This document shows positions 1 to 8,768 of a stretch of 64,000 nucleotides of DNA, piece by piece. The stretch's first letter is position 1. The number at the start of each line of letters is the position of its first letter. The position numbers were made by a program, and so were the translations under genes. Under the pieces are notes generated by a model. That model made no database searches and had not been told where the DNA came from. It was given only the letters and a program-made list of their open reading frames with translations. Location of the stretch: contig JAFGFU010000015.1 in NCBI GenBank assembly GCA_016930915.1, forward strand, positions 1 through 64,000, read 5' to 3'. The stretch comes from Campylobacterales bacterium (GTDB lineage: Bacteria; Campylobacterota; Campylobacteria; Campylobacterales; Sulfurospirillaceae).

Positions 1-107
1 ATTCCCTACTTTGGGTACTTCTCTTTAACCCCGTTCTCTCAAACGAGGACGAAATTATATATCCATGTTCCTTAAAAAAAGGTTAAATAAAAAAAAGACT
101 TTTATCC

Positions 108-767
108 TTATAAAATATGTGTATATCCTGTCTCTGGTTCTATGGCAATAATGACATTTGTGGTTCCATCTGTTAAAGTAATTGTGATAGGAGTTGTAGC
201 TACTCTATCAACAGAACTAGCTATTACTCCAGCATTCCCAGCATTTGTATCTCCTCTATACGGTCTGCCCATTGGATCAAAGAGGATTCTATTTGCAATC
301 GAACCAGTACCACCACCTGCAACTGCAATTCTATTAACGCCATAAGTGGTTGTTAAATCTAATTTTTGATTCATAAATTCTTTTTTCTCATTATTGAAGA
401 AAGAGGTTGTAGGTGTTCCAATAAGATATTGAATAGGATTTAAAGGATCTTTTGCAACTTCAATAATGCCACCAACAGAAGCATTAGGATTACCATCACT
501 ATTAATATCAGACATAATGGCATACGATTCCGCACCACTAGCAGTTGAAAAACGAATTTGCCATCGTTTTCGATACCATGTCGCATCATTGAGAGCAAAC
601 TTATCATCCATCATTGCCAAATGTTGTGTGTATCGTATATGACTAACGAGTTGGTCAGCAGCTTCACGTAAAGGATTGCGAGAAAAACTTGAAACAGCCA
701 CATATGCCATAATCCCAACAACGACAATTACAAAAACAAGCTCTAGCATGGTAAATGCTTTTTTCAT
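108..767 (-). CDS. Type IV pilin-like / pseudopilin protein (prepilin N-terminal motif)
   Basis: A 219-residue protein beginning MKKAFTMLELVFVIVVVGI. This is a class III prepilin leader: a short basic leader, a processing site after Ala4, Phe at +1, Glu at +5 and then a hydrophobic helix (about residues 6-27). Prepilin peptidase would cleave and N-methylate it, and the mature protein would enter a type IV pilus or type II secretion pseudopilus at the inner membrane. The rest is soluble, without disulfide-spaced cysteines, and reads like the globular domain of a minor pilin. Ala at -1 is less common than Gly. It is the last gene of a minus-strand operon, 14 bases after the membrane glycosyltransferase-like gene. 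The exact pilus system is unknown because no assembly ATPase is in view. Confidence 0.8.
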   Translation of the reverse strand: MKKAFTMLELVFVIVVVGIMAYVAVSSFSRNPLREAADQLVSHIRYTQHLAMMDDKFALNDATWYRKRWQIRFSTASGAESYAIMSDINSDGNPNASVGGIIEVAKDPLNPIQYLIGTPTTSFFNNEKKEFMNQKLDLTTTYGVNRIAVAGGGTGSIANRILFDPMGRPYRGDTNAGNAGVIASSVDRVATTPITITLTDGTTNVIIAIEPETGYTHIL

Positions 768-781
768 TATGTCTTCTCCTT

Positions 782-1972
782 TTAGCTTACTCTATAAAGA
801 TAAAATGTCTTAATTGTTTTACCATAATAGGATATATCAATTTGCTCATATCCCTCTTCTATCTCTTTTTTTATTGAAAGTTTATAGACTCCACCATTTT
901 GTATATTATAGAAAGCTAAACGCAAAGCAAGTTTTTCATCATAAAAAATAACCTTATCAATTCCTTTTGATTTAAGAATCTCAGACAACTCTTTAGCAAC
1001 ATGGTATTTGACGGCAAAGTGCTTTGATGGATCTTCCATCAAAAGATAAAGTGGCTTATGAAAAAAACTAGCCATTGTATTTATAAAAAGTGTACAAAGA
1101 ACAAATACAAAGACAAACGTATGTAATTTACGAAATTCTGGAAGCCGTACACGATAACTATTAAAAAAAACTTTTACCATTAAAGGAATAGCTAAGACAA
1201 CAAAAGGAGCAAAATCTTCTAATGTCAATCTTTGCCTTAAAGAAAGTAGTAAGGAAACGACAAGCGAAAAGAATGAAATGTACCATAAAAGATTTTTTTC
1301 TTCTTTAACTAAGATGCGATACATAGAATAAATAAAATATAAAAAAACAAAGGGTGAAAAGATAGCAGCATAAACACCTAAAGTATCAACAAAATAACCT
1401 TTTGGTTTTCCTCCTGTATCAAATCCATACAGATACATTGAAGCACCAAATAGCACTAATGTCAAAATAAGTAAGTCTGTCTTTTGTTTAAAAAGGGCAT
1501 AACAGAAAAGTGCTATATAAAAAATAGCAAAGGAATTATCTATAAAAAGGGCTAATACTAAAATCATATGAGAAAAAACTTTATACTCTTTGAGGTATAA
1601 GTATGTAAACAATAAACTAAGAAAAACAACCAGAATACTGTTGTTTACAAGTAAAGCAATACTATTTACCCCTGGCAAAAAAGCATAAATACCAACGGCA
1701 AAAACAAGATCAACTCTTTTTTTCAAAAAAAGTTTACTAATTTTATACACCAAAATGATAGAAGAAAGATGCAGTAAAATAAAAGGCAAACGAAGTGCAA
1801 AATCATTTTGCCCCAATAGCTTAGTTGAAGCAACAACAAGATAATGGATAAAGATAGTACCATGGAAAAAAACTTCTGCTTCATCATAACTAATTGAAAG
1901 AATTGTAGTTTCATAAACCAGCAAAGCACTGCTTAAGACCAATATGAAAAATAAAAAAAGTCTTTCTCTCAT
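782..1972 (-). CDS. Polytopic membrane protein, GT39/ArnT-like glycosyltransferase candidate
   Basis: A 396-residue very hydrophobic protein with about ten predicted membrane helices. Near the N terminus it has an acidic periplasmic loop ([10 protein letters not shown], about residues 27-36), followed by the [18 protein letters not shown] stretch. That 'D-E' loop followed by R-x-P-F is typical of the GT39/ArnT/PMT family, which transfers sugars from polyprenyl-phosphate donors on the outer face of the inner membrane. The start codon overlaps the amidotransferase stop by 4 bases, so translation is probably coupled. The assignment rests on topology and the N-terminal motif only. The acceptor is unknown; the downstream pilin-like gene makes a surface structure conceivable. 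Confidence 0.55.
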   Translation of the reverse strand: MRERLFLFFILVLSSALLVYETTILSISYDEAEVFFHGTIFIHYLVVASTKLLGQNDFALRLPFILLHLSSIILVYKISKLFLKKRVDLVFAVGIYAFLPGVNSIALLVNNSILVVFLSLLFTYLYLKEYKVFSHMILVLALFIDNSFAIFYIALFCYALFKQKTDLLILTLVLFGASMYLYGFDTGGKPKGYFVDTLGVYAAIFSPFVFLYFIYSMYRILVKEEKNLLWYISFFSLVVSLLLSLRQRLTLEDFAPFVVLAIPLMVKVFFNSYRVRLPEFRKLHTFVFVFVLCTLFINTMASFFHKPLYLLMEDPSKHFAVKYHVAKELSEILKSKGIDKVIFYDEKLALRLAFYNIQNGGVYKLSIKKEIEEGYEQIDISYYGKTIKTFYLYRVS

Positions 1973-2538
1973 AGTTTTAGGAAGTTATTTAAAATTGCGT
2001 GTCCGTGTTCACTTAAAATGGACTCGGGATGAAACTGAACACCATAAATAGGTTTGTCTTTAATTTGAAGCGCCATAATTTCATGATCATCAGTACTGTA
2101 AGCTGTTGGAACAACCACCGAAGGAAGCCCTTCTTGTTCAACCGTTAAAGAGTGATAACGTGTAGTGATAAATGTTTCAGGTAAACCATCAAAAAGACAA
2201 CTGTTATGAAGTTGTTTAGTAGTAGAAGTTTTACCATGCATCATACGTTTTGCACGTACCACTTCACCCCCAAAGGCTTGAGCAATAGCTTGATGCCCTA
2301 AACAAATACCTAAAATAGGTATTTTCCCACCAAAATGTCGAATAACATCCAAACTCACACCTGCTTCATTAGGCGTTGCTGGACCTGGAGAAATAATAAT
2401 TTTTGAGGGATTCAGTGCTTCTATTTCTTCAAGACTCAATTCATCATTACGAATCACTTTTAAATCTGCTCCTAATTCTAAGCAGTATTGAACAATGTTA
2501 TACGTAAAACTGTCATAATTGTCTATCATTAATACCAT
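1969..2538 (-). CDS. pabA: Glutamine amidotransferase of the anthranilate/aminodeoxychorismate synthase type (PabA/TrpG)
   Basis: A 189-residue class I glutamine amidotransferase. It starts [18 protein letters not shown], the usual TrpG/PabA N terminus. The nucleophile elbow [15 protein letters not shown] carries the catalytic Cys, and [15 protein letters not shown] supplies the His-Glu pair. It releases ammonia from glutamine for a chorismate-using partner, either anthranilate synthase (tryptophan) or aminodeoxychorismate synthase (folate). No trpE, pabB or trpD is nearby, so the partner cannot be decided; the free-standing form outside a trp operon slightly favours PabA. It is the first gene of the minus-strand operon that continues into the membrane protein and the pilin-like gene. 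Confidence 0.85.
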   Translation of the reverse strand: MVLMIDNYDSFTYNIVQYCLELGADLKVIRNDELSLEEIEALNPSKIIISPGPATPNEAGVSLDVIRHFGGKIPILGICLGHQAIAQAFGGEVVRAKRMMHGKTSTTKQLHNSCLFDGLPETFITTRYHSLTVEQEGLPSVVVPTAYSTDDHEIMALQIKDKPIYGVQFHPESILSEHGHAILNNFLKL

Positions 2539-2691
2539 GTAATTTTTCCATATAAAAATAAGCTAACTTTAATAATCATAACACTCTTTTGCTTAAGAAT
2601 TAACTACCAAATTTTTACATGACCCATTAAAAAGTAATTAAAGAAAATAGAGATATACTTTTTAAAGTACGTTTTTAAGGTATTATTTAAC

Positions 2692-4539
2692 ATGCAAAAA
2701 TGGCTTAGATTTGTGATTTTTTTTCACCTGTTCATTTGCCCTCTTTGTAGTTCTACATTTCTGATAGAAAAAAATTCAACCTCATCGATATTTACTTATG
2801 AAAACGTCATTTCTCTTATCCTCTTTCTTTTTGTTTTGGCCTCTGCTATTGCTTTTTATCGCTTAAGAAAAGTGCTGAGAAAACGAAAACTGGGTGAAAA
2901 AAAAGCTAAACGTTCTAATGAACGCCTACAAAAAACGATGGATGATCTTAAAATTGCTATTAAAAAAACAGCTGATGCCCATCAAATTAAAAGTCAATTT
3001 TTAGCTAATATGAGTCATGAACTTAAAACACCTATGAATACTATCATTGCAATGAGTGAACTTTTATTGCATAAAAAGTTACCTGAAAAAGAGCACCGTT
3101 GTTTAGTTAAGGTTGTAGAATCGTCTCATCATCTTATGGACATTATCAACGATATTTTGGATTTTTCAAAGATTGAAGCCAACACTATTGAGCTTGAATC
3201 TGTATCTTTTCAGCTTGAAAAACTTATGCTTTCTATTAGCGAGCTTTTTCGTATCCATGCACAGCAAAAAGGCTTAGAGCTTCTGATTGATTTAAGCAAT
3301 ACAACAGCGCATCACTATAAAGGTGATCCCAAAAGATTAAAACAAGTTCTGTTTAACCTTCTCTCCAATGCTGTAAAATTTACACAAAAAGGAGAAATTC
3401 TTCTTAAAGCCCATGTCACAGAAGAACATGATGGCATACAAACCGTTCGTTTTGAAATTAAAGATACAGGTATTGGTATTGAATCTTCTCAAGCTGAAGA
3501 CCTTTTTAATGCATTTTCGCAGGCTGACATGTCAACCACACGCAATTACGAAGGTATTGGATTGGGGCTTAGCATTGCGCAAGGACTTGTTTTAATGATG
3601 GGAGGAGAAATTCAATACGAAAGTCATTATGGCAAAGGAAGTACTTTTTGGTTTGAGCTTCCACTTTGTATTGATACAGCTATTAAATCCCAAAAACCAA
3701 AGCTTTCAAATTTACGTATTGTAGTTGTGGATACCCAAAAAACTTCTCTTGAAATTCTTGCACATATTCTTCATGATTTAGATTGCGAATGCGTTACATG
3801 TAACAATACTGCTGAAGCATTAAAACTCTTAGACAGTGGCTTTCAAGCAGATGCTGTTATCATTACTTGTTCAAGCAAAACACCAGAAAATATAACACTT
3901 TTTCACACCATAAAACATCGTTTTTGGAACAAAATTCCTTCTGTTTTAGTCATGAATCTGCAGGACAAAGAGATACTTCTTCCTAAACTAGGAGCGAGTA
4001 AACCTTTCAAAATTCTTTTAAAGCCTATTACGCATTCTATTTTATTTGAGACTATTGTGGAACTGAGTGAACGAACATCAACACGAACACCCATTTCTCA
4101 AATCCATCCAAATGCTATTTCCAAATTAAATGCACTGAGTAACATCAATGATGAACAAAGTAAAGAGAGCATTGCGTATGAAATTTTTACCAGCGAGGGT
4201 ATTCATGCCCATTATGCCATAGAATCACTAGGTGGCAATCACTCTTTTTATCGAGAACTATTAAAAATTTTTGCAACAGAACAACGTCATTTTTACACCG
4301 AATATCAAGCACTCGCACTAAGCAATGATAGTATTGCAACCAAACGTATGTGTCATACTCTTAAAGGTATTAGCGCAACACTAGGCATGGAAGAGCTTTG
4401 TACATTAGCACAATATGCTGAGTGCTTAGAACATCCACTGCCTCAAGATTCAACCCTGCTTCAAGAGATAGCAAAAAAAATAGAAACCTACACCCAAATG
4501 ATTCATGCGCTCTATCCCTCTTTACATGTAAAGAGCTAA
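2692..4539 (+). CDS. Membrane hybrid histidine kinase with degenerate receiver and C-terminal Hpt domain
   Basis: A 615-residue sensor. Residues 1-22 are a signal or membrane segment and about 38-58 a membrane helix, followed by a basic coiled-coil linker (60-100). The HisKA domain has the phospho-His in FLANMSHELKTPMN (His109). The ATPase domain shows the N box (NLLSNAVKFT, about 222-231), G1 box (DTGIG) and G2 box (GIGLGLSI). Residues about 340-460 fold like a receiver (VVVDTQ..., KP at the end), but the phospho-acceptor position reads VIITCSS, with no Asp. An Hpt domain follows with CHTLKG (His about 556). The predicted relay must therefore leave this protein or use another receiver. The sensory part is tiny, so the input is unclear. 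The last codons contain a TTTACATGTAAA palindrome. It is transcribed alone, divergently from pabA. Confidence 0.9.
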   Translation: MQKWLRFVIFFHLFICPLCSSTFLIEKNSTSSIFTYENVISLILFLFVLASAIAFYRLRKVLRKRKLGEKKAKRSNERLQKTMDDLKIAIKKTADAHQIKSQFLANMSHELKTPMNTIIAMSELLLHKKLPEKEHRCLVKVVESSHHLMDIINDILDFSKIEANTIELESVSFQLEKLMLSISELFRIHAQQKGLELLIDLSNTTAHHYKGDPKRLKQVLFNLLSNAVKFTQKGEILLKAHVTEEHDGIQTVRFEIKDTGIGIESSQAEDLFNAFSQADMSTTRNYEGIGLGLSIAQGLVLMMGGEIQYESHYGKGSTFWFELPLCIDTAIKSQKPKLSNLRIVVVDTQKTSLEILAHILHDLDCECVTCNNTAEALKLLDSGFQADAVIITCSSKTPENITLFHTIKHRFWNKIPSVLVMNLQDKEILLPKLGASKPFKILLKPITHSILFETIVELSERTSTRTPISQIHPNAISKLNALSNINDEQSKESIAYEIFTSEGIHAHYAIESLGGNHSFYRELLKIFATEQRHFYTEYQALALSNDSIATKRMCHTLKGISATLGMEELCTLAQYAECLEHPLPQDSTLLQEIAKKIETYTQMIHALYPSLHVKS

Positions 4540-4543
4540 ATGT

Positions 4544-5719
4544 CTATAAATGCACATATTTTTTTAAAAGAATCAGAAGAAAAAACATAGCAGAAGCAAA
4601 GAGTGAAAGTAAGATAATAAAGCTATTCCATCCCAAATACTCAAAAAAGACACCAGGAGCAAACGTTCCAATAGTACCGCCTAAATAGTAAAAGGAAAGA
4701 TACAGTCCGCTAGAGATGGCCCGCATTTCATGAGCAAGTTTACTCACTAACCCTGAAGCAATTGAATGAATGATAAAAAATCCTGCACAAACAACAAACA
4801 TCCCTGTAAACATAACCATATAATGATTAATGTGAAAGAGTTGTAATCCAACAAGATAAATGCACAATCCAATAAAAATAGCTTTAATTTCATCACCCAC
4901 AAAGCGAATAATCGACAAAATGCGAATAGAGATGATAAAACCAACAATATACCCCGCATACATCATGCCAACTTTTCCATAACTCACATCCGAACTGAGC
5001 GTACGTAATTGAAAAGGTAAGAAATTTAACAATGCTTGAAAAACAAAAAAGATAAAAAACATTAAAATAAAAAGCGTTAAAAAGATTTTATTCTGACATA
5101 CCCCTATAATTTGCTTCAATTTTGGCTTTACAAAATCAACTTTTATCTCTTCGCTTAAAAAACTTAATGCTCCATACATCACAATGAGTGCTATTCCTAA
5201 TAAAACAAAAAAAGGTCGCCAACCAAAAATATCACTGATGGTACCGGAGAGTAAGCGCCCAAAAAATCCCCCTAAAATCGTCGCTCCAATATAATATCCC
5301 ATGGATTGCTGAACCCTATCTTTAGGTGCCATAAACCCAATGTAGCTCATAAGGGAGGTTAAAATCGCAGGAATCAAAAGCCCTTGCAAGGCTCGAATGC
5401 TCATTAAAAAAATATATTCATTACTCCATGCAAATAAAAGCTCTAACAGCCCCAAAAGTAAAACAGCATTTCTCAAAAAGCGCTTTGTCGAAAATGTTTC
5501 CAAAATATAACCGTAAAAAACAGGTGCAAATCCTAGTGGCAACATAATTACCGTTGTAAACATAACCGCTTCAAAACGGCTTAGAAAAAACTCTTTTTCA
5601 AAAAGGGGTTGAATAGGTTGGGCAGCATACAAAGAGCACAGCGTCAACATCGTGCAGACATACACAATGAGACGCTGTTGTTTTATAAAAAAAGCGTGAA
5701 GGTTATTTGTATTTATCAA
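4544..5719 (-). CDS. MFS transporter, YnfM-like (12 helices)
   Basis: A major facilitator with 12 predicted helices. The N-terminal segment LCSLYAAQPIQPLFEKEF and the late stretch SSGLYLSFYYLGGTIG resemble the YnfM/arabinose-efflux-like MFS group (proton-driven exporters of small molecules). The start is uncertain. The open frame runs to 5866, but the first 150 or so bases overlap the phosphoribosyltransferase gene. A TTG at 5719 gives an N terminus with a basic stretch (KQQR) just before helix 1. A GTG at 5665 would begin inside helix 1. It overlaps the end of the upstream phosphoribosyltransferase by about 17 bases if the TTG is right. The substrate is unknown. Confidence 0.75.
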   Translation of the reverse strand: MINTNNLHAFFIKQQRLIVYVCTMLTLCSLYAAQPIQPLFEKEFFLSRFEAVMFTTVIMLPLGFAPVFYGYILETFSTKRFLRNAVLLLGLLELLFAWSNEYIFLMSIRALQGLLIPAILTSLMSYIGFMAPKDRVQQSMGYYIGATILGGFFGRLLSGTISDIFGWRPFFVLLGIALIVMYGALSFLSEEIKVDFVKPKLKQIIGVCQNKIFLTLFILMFFIFFVFQALLNFLPFQLRTLSSDVSYGKVGMMYAGYIVGFIISIRILSIIRFVGDEIKAIFIGLCIYLVGLQLFHINHYMVMFTGMFVVCAGFFIIHSIASGLVSKLAHEMRAISSGLYLSFYYLGGTIGTFAPGVFFEYLGWNSFIILLSLFASAMFFLLILLKKYVHL

Positions 5720-6152
5720 TCTGGAAATCCCAGAAAAACTCAATCCACTCTGTTGCCTCACGAGCAGCAAAATCAGGACGTACAAGTGCTTTTTCTTTAT
5801 AAAAAACCGAAGCAACTTTGAGCTCAACATCAGGGTATTTTTCGCCCAACACACGTTTAATCTCAATCATCGTTTCACCACTGTCAATAATATCATCCAC
5901 AATGACAACCCGTTTTGCTTTGCTAAGATCGGGAATATTAAAAATATTAATCGTATCAAGTTTGTGAGTCTCTTCATAATGGATGGAGTTGATAGAATAA
6001 AGGGCTCTCATCTCCAACGCTTCTGAAAGAAAATGCCCTAGAGTCATACCTCCACGAGCGACCGCTAAAATAACATCAGGTGCATAAGGTTTAATTTCCT
6101 TTGCCAAATGATTCACATCGACTTTAAACTCTTCATAACTGTAGTAACGCAA
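5703..6152 (-). CDS. Purine phosphoribosyltransferase (xanthine/guanine type)
   Basis: A 149-residue type I phosphoribosyltransferase, starting with TTG at 6152 behind an AAGGA site (LRYYSYEEFKVDVNHL). It has the conserved ILAVARGGMTLG loop and the PRPP-binding motif RVVIVDDIIDSGET. It converts a free purine base plus PRPP to the nucleotide (purine salvage, cytosol). The next gene upstream encodes a purine permease, which supports a guanine/xanthine/hypoxanthine substrate. An in-frame extension to 6245 exists, but it reads through an inverted-repeat element and is rejected. Confidence 0.8.
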   Translation of the reverse strand: MRYYSYEEFKVDVNHLAKEIKPYAPDVILAVARGGMTLGHFLSEALEMRALYSINSIHYEETHKLDTINIFNIPDLSKAKRVVIVDDIIDSGETMIEIKRVLGEKYPDVELKVASVFYKEKALVRPDFAAREATEWIEFFWDFQIDKYK

Positions 6153-6177
6153 ACAAATTCCTTTATAAAAATTTTTT

Positions 6178-6318
6178 ATTAAACTTCTTGCAAAACTCAT
6201 TTTGCAAGAAGGAAAAGCACCAAGAGTGCGCGGGCTTTCTGCCAAAGATTACTCAGTGTTAACGTAGCCTTTAGAGCTTTGCTTTAAAGGTGTGTTAAGA
6301 ATTCTGCAAGAACTCTAT
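6178..6318. repeat. MITE-like element, copy A (imperfect terminal inverted repeats)
   Basis: The region between the purine permease stop and the phosphoribosyltransferase start. The left end reads TTAAACTTCTTGCAAAACTC and the right end GAATTCTGCAAGAACTCTATT; these are imperfect inverted copies. The left end also forms a hairpin of its own (6184-6211, a 12-base stem CTTCTTGCAAAA with a 4-base loop). The part at 6254-6318 aligns base for base over most of its length with 18361-18427 (copy B). The ends match the perfect inverted repeats of copy C at 28748-28827. The right end overlaps the last codon of the permease. Confidence 0.6.
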
Positions 6319-7595
6319 TGAACAATAAATACAATCAAACTAATCGTTGTTAAAAATACTATACCAATATTAATATCGTGATATTCTCTTTTAATGAGTT
6401 TAACCACCAAATAAGAGATAAGCCCAAAGGCCAAACCATTCGTAATCGAAAAGGTTAAGGGCATCATCACGACAATTAAAAAGGTAGAAACCGCAATAGC
6501 GGTATCTTTAAAATTAACATGGGAAAGTTCACTAAACATCAAAACCCCTACCATAACCAGTACAGGATAAATAGCATTTTCAGGAATGGCTTTAAACAGA
6601 GGCATCATAAACAATGTTAAGATAAAAAAGAGTCCTGTTGCCACAGCCGTTAAACCTGTACGCCCACCCTCTTCTACACCACTCGCACTTTCAACAAAAG
6701 CTGTCGTTGTTGAAAGTCCAAAAAGAGTACCAGCTACTGTTGCAGCGGCATCGACTTCTAAGGTTTTTTGCAGTTCTTTACCATCGTCTTTAAAAATACC
6801 CGCACGATACCCAACGCCTGCTAGTGTACCGATGGAATCAAACAAATCGGTAATTAAAAAGGTGATAATCACAGGTAGAAGCGCTAATGAAAAAGCAGAG
6901 ACAATATCAAGTTGCATAAAAATAGGTGCGATAGAAGAAGGCATTGAGAAAAATTCTGTTGGATACGATCCAATACCAAAAACCCATCCCACAATAGAGG
7001 TGAAAAGTACCGCTAAAATAAACGCTCCTTTAAGTTTCCACGAATACAGTGCAAAAACTAAAATAAGCCCTAAAACACCGAGTAAAACATTGGGGTCTTT
7101 AAAATTACCAATGCCCACCAAAACCGCAGGATTAGCAATGACCATACCCATGCTCTTTAACCCAATAAAGGCAATAAATGTCCCAATACCCGCACTAATC
7201 GCTCGTCTTAAATCATGAGGAACACTTTTCATAATCCACACACGAAATTGTGTAAATGAAAGTATTACAAATAAAAGACCTGAGAGAAAAACAACACCCA
7301 AAGCAGTCTGCCATGGCACTTTCATCCCCAAAACCAATCCAAAGGTAAAGTAAGCATTAAGCCCCATGCCCACACTCATAGCAATAGGCGTGTTTGCCCA
7401 AAGCCCATTTAAAATGGTCGATAAAATAGTAATAAGCGCCGTTGCAGTAATGAGCGCATCCATAGGCATGCCTGTTTTACTCATAATAATCGCATTGACA
7501 GGCACAATGTACATCATCGTTAAGAAGATGGTAAATCCAGCGGTCACTTCCGTTTTTACGTTGGTACCGTGTTCTTTCAGTTTAAAAAAGTCCAA
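6315..7595 (-). CDS. Purine (adenine/guanine/hypoxanthine) permease, NCS2/AzgA type
   Basis: A 426-residue transporter that begins MDFFKLKEHGTNVKTEVTAGFTIFLTMMYIVPVNA. This is the AzgA/AdeP/GhxP signature (a TNxxTE-like start, the FxTMxYI helix). It also carries SVGMGLNAYF and LFDSIGTLAGVG, typical of NCS2 substrate-site helices. It would import purine bases with protons. It precedes a purine phosphoribosyltransferase in the same direction, a consistent uptake-and-capture pair. Its stop codon lies in the end of repeat copy A. AzgA-type proteins are not separable by eye for adenine versus guanine/hypoxanthine. Confidence 0.88.
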   Translation of the reverse strand: MDFFKLKEHGTNVKTEVTAGFTIFLTMMYIVPVNAIIMSKTGMPMDALITATALITILSTILNGLWANTPIAMSVGMGLNAYFTFGLVLGMKVPWQTALGVVFLSGLLFVILSFTQFRVWIMKSVPHDLRRAISAGIGTFIAFIGLKSMGMVIANPAVLVGIGNFKDPNVLLGVLGLILVFALYSWKLKGAFILAVLFTSIVGWVFGIGSYPTEFFSMPSSIAPIFMQLDIVSAFSLALLPVIITFLITDLFDSIGTLAGVGYRAGIFKDDGKELQKTLEVDAAATVAGTLFGLSTTTAFVESASGVEEGGRTGLTAVATGLFFILTLFMMPLFKAIPENAIYPVLVMVGVLMFSELSHVNFKDTAIAVSTFLIVVMMPLTFSITNGLAFGLISYLVVKLIKREYHDINIGIVFLTTISLIVFIVQ

Positions 7596-7612
7596 GCCTT
7601 ATCCTTTAAAAG

Positions 7613-8677
7613 TTAGTAACATCTCAATTCATTGTATAAACTATCACGCTCTACTGCTTGAAATCCACTCGTTTCAATGAGCTCTAAAATGCTCTGCAAG
7701 CCAAGCCCTCTAGCACTGTTCGCACCTGCTGCGGATTGAATGGATTCAACTTCAATGGTTCCATCCAAATCATCTGCCCCATACTCCATCGCCACCAACG
7801 CTAAATTGATGGTTGATGTCGCCCAGTATGCTTTAATATGGTCAATATTATCCAACATCAAACGGCTAATCGCAAAGGTTTTTAAAATCTCGCTGGAACT
7901 TAAAAAATCTTCTACATGTAAATAGTTATTGTCTCGTTGATACACCAAAGGAATAAAGGCGTTAAAGCCACCTGTTTTATCTTGCAATTCACGCAAACGA
8001 ATCATATGGTCAATACGGTGTTCACGTTTTTCCACGTGTCCAAAAAGCATGGTAGCATTCGATTCTTTGCCTCTTTGATGCCACAATTCATGTATGTGCA
8101 ACCACTCCTGTGAACTTACTTTCCCTTTACAAATATAATCCCGCACCGCTTCATCAAAGATCTCCGCGCCACCACCAGGCATCGAATCCACACCGTGTTC
8201 TATCATCTTCTCAATGACCTCATCAAAACTTAGCCCATACTGCGTCGCTAAAAAGTTAATTTCCGCTGCGGTGAGTGCTTTTACATGTAAAGAAGGAAAA
8301 CGCTCTTTAATTTTTGAGAAAATTTCTAAATACCACTCTAAACCTGTTGCAGGGTTGTGTGCTGAGACGATGTGTACTTCGGTGATAGCACTGTGTTTAA
8401 GTGTATTTTCAAGCGCACTTAAAATCTCTTCGTGGCTCATAGTGTAAGGATTAGGATTTTTTCGGTTGGCCGAAAAGGCGCAAAATTTACAGACGTCTTT
8501 GCAGATATTGGTGGGGTTAATATGTCGATTGACATTAAAAAAGACTTTGTTGCCATGAAGTGCTCTTCGCTTTTGATTAGCATAGTGACCTAGCGTAAAC
8601 AGGTCTAAATCATACAGCGCAATGCCATCTTCAAGGCTCAATCTTTCATTGTTTTCTAGTTTTTCAATCAGTGTCAT
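7613..8677 (-). CDS. mqnE: Aminofutalosine synthase MqnE (radical SAM)
   Basis: A 354-residue radical SAM enzyme with the cluster motif CKDVCKFCAF (CxxxCxxC) at about residues 59-68 and the family motif MPGGGAEIFDE. MqnE joins a chorismate-derived enolpyruvyl benzoate to S-adenosylmethionine to give aminofutalosine, the second step of the futalosine route to menaquinone used by Campylobacterota. MqnC, the sister enzyme, has closely related motifs; the GGGAEIF wording and the length favour MqnE. No other mqn gene is in the window. It contains one TTTACATGTAAA copy (8282-8293), read as SLHVK. A rho-independent terminator separates it from trpB upstream. Confidence 0.88.
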   Translation of the reverse strand: MTLIEKLENNERLSLEDGIALYDLDLFTLGHYANQKRRALHGNKVFFNVNRHINPTNICKDVCKFCAFSANRKNPNPYTMSHEEILSALENTLKHSAITEVHIVSAHNPATGLEWYLEIFSKIKERFPSLHVKALTAAEINFLATQYGLSFDEVIEKMIEHGVDSMPGGGAEIFDEAVRDYICKGKVSSQEWLHIHELWHQRGKESNATMLFGHVEKREHRIDHMIRLRELQDKTGGFNAFIPLVYQRDNNYLHVEDFLSSSEILKTFAISRLMLDNIDHIKAYWATSTINLALVAMEYGADDLDGTIEVESIQSAAGANSARGLGLQSILELIETSGFQAVERDSLYNELRCY

Positions 8678-8742
8678 GCTGTGCTTTCAATAAGAAATAA
8701 AGAAAGATTTTAGCCATTTTTTTTATAAAGAGAGGTTAAACG

Positions 8743-8768
8743 AAAAGGAGGTTCACCCTCCTTTTTAC
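8743..8768. terminator. Rho-independent terminator of trpB (bidirectional)
   Basis: An AAAAGGAGG stem, a short loop and CCTCCTTTTT, giving a T run on the plus strand and an A/T-symmetrical tail on the minus strand. It lies directly after the trpB stop codon in the trpB reading direction. Confidence 0.75.

Noticed and set aside
1-107. Possible RNA gene or terminator downstream of the pilin-like gene
   Set aside because: AT-rich with A/T runs only; no cloverleaf or convincing stem was found.
2539-2691. Possible riboswitch or attenuator between pabA and the kinase gene
   Set aside because: No conserved structure, leader peptide or T-box motif seen; probably only divergent promoters.
5720-5866. 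N-terminal extension of the MFS transporter into the phosphoribosyltransferase gene
   Set aside because: It would overlap conserved coding sequence by about 160 bases and adds no recognisable sequence.
6153-6245. N-terminal extension of the phosphoribosyltransferase
   Set aside because: It reads through repeat copy A; the TTG at 6152 has a good ribosome site and the family N terminus.
6586-7218. A 210-codon open frame on the plus strand opposite the purine permease
   Set aside because: It mirrors the permease helices in reverse, has no family features and no ribosome site.
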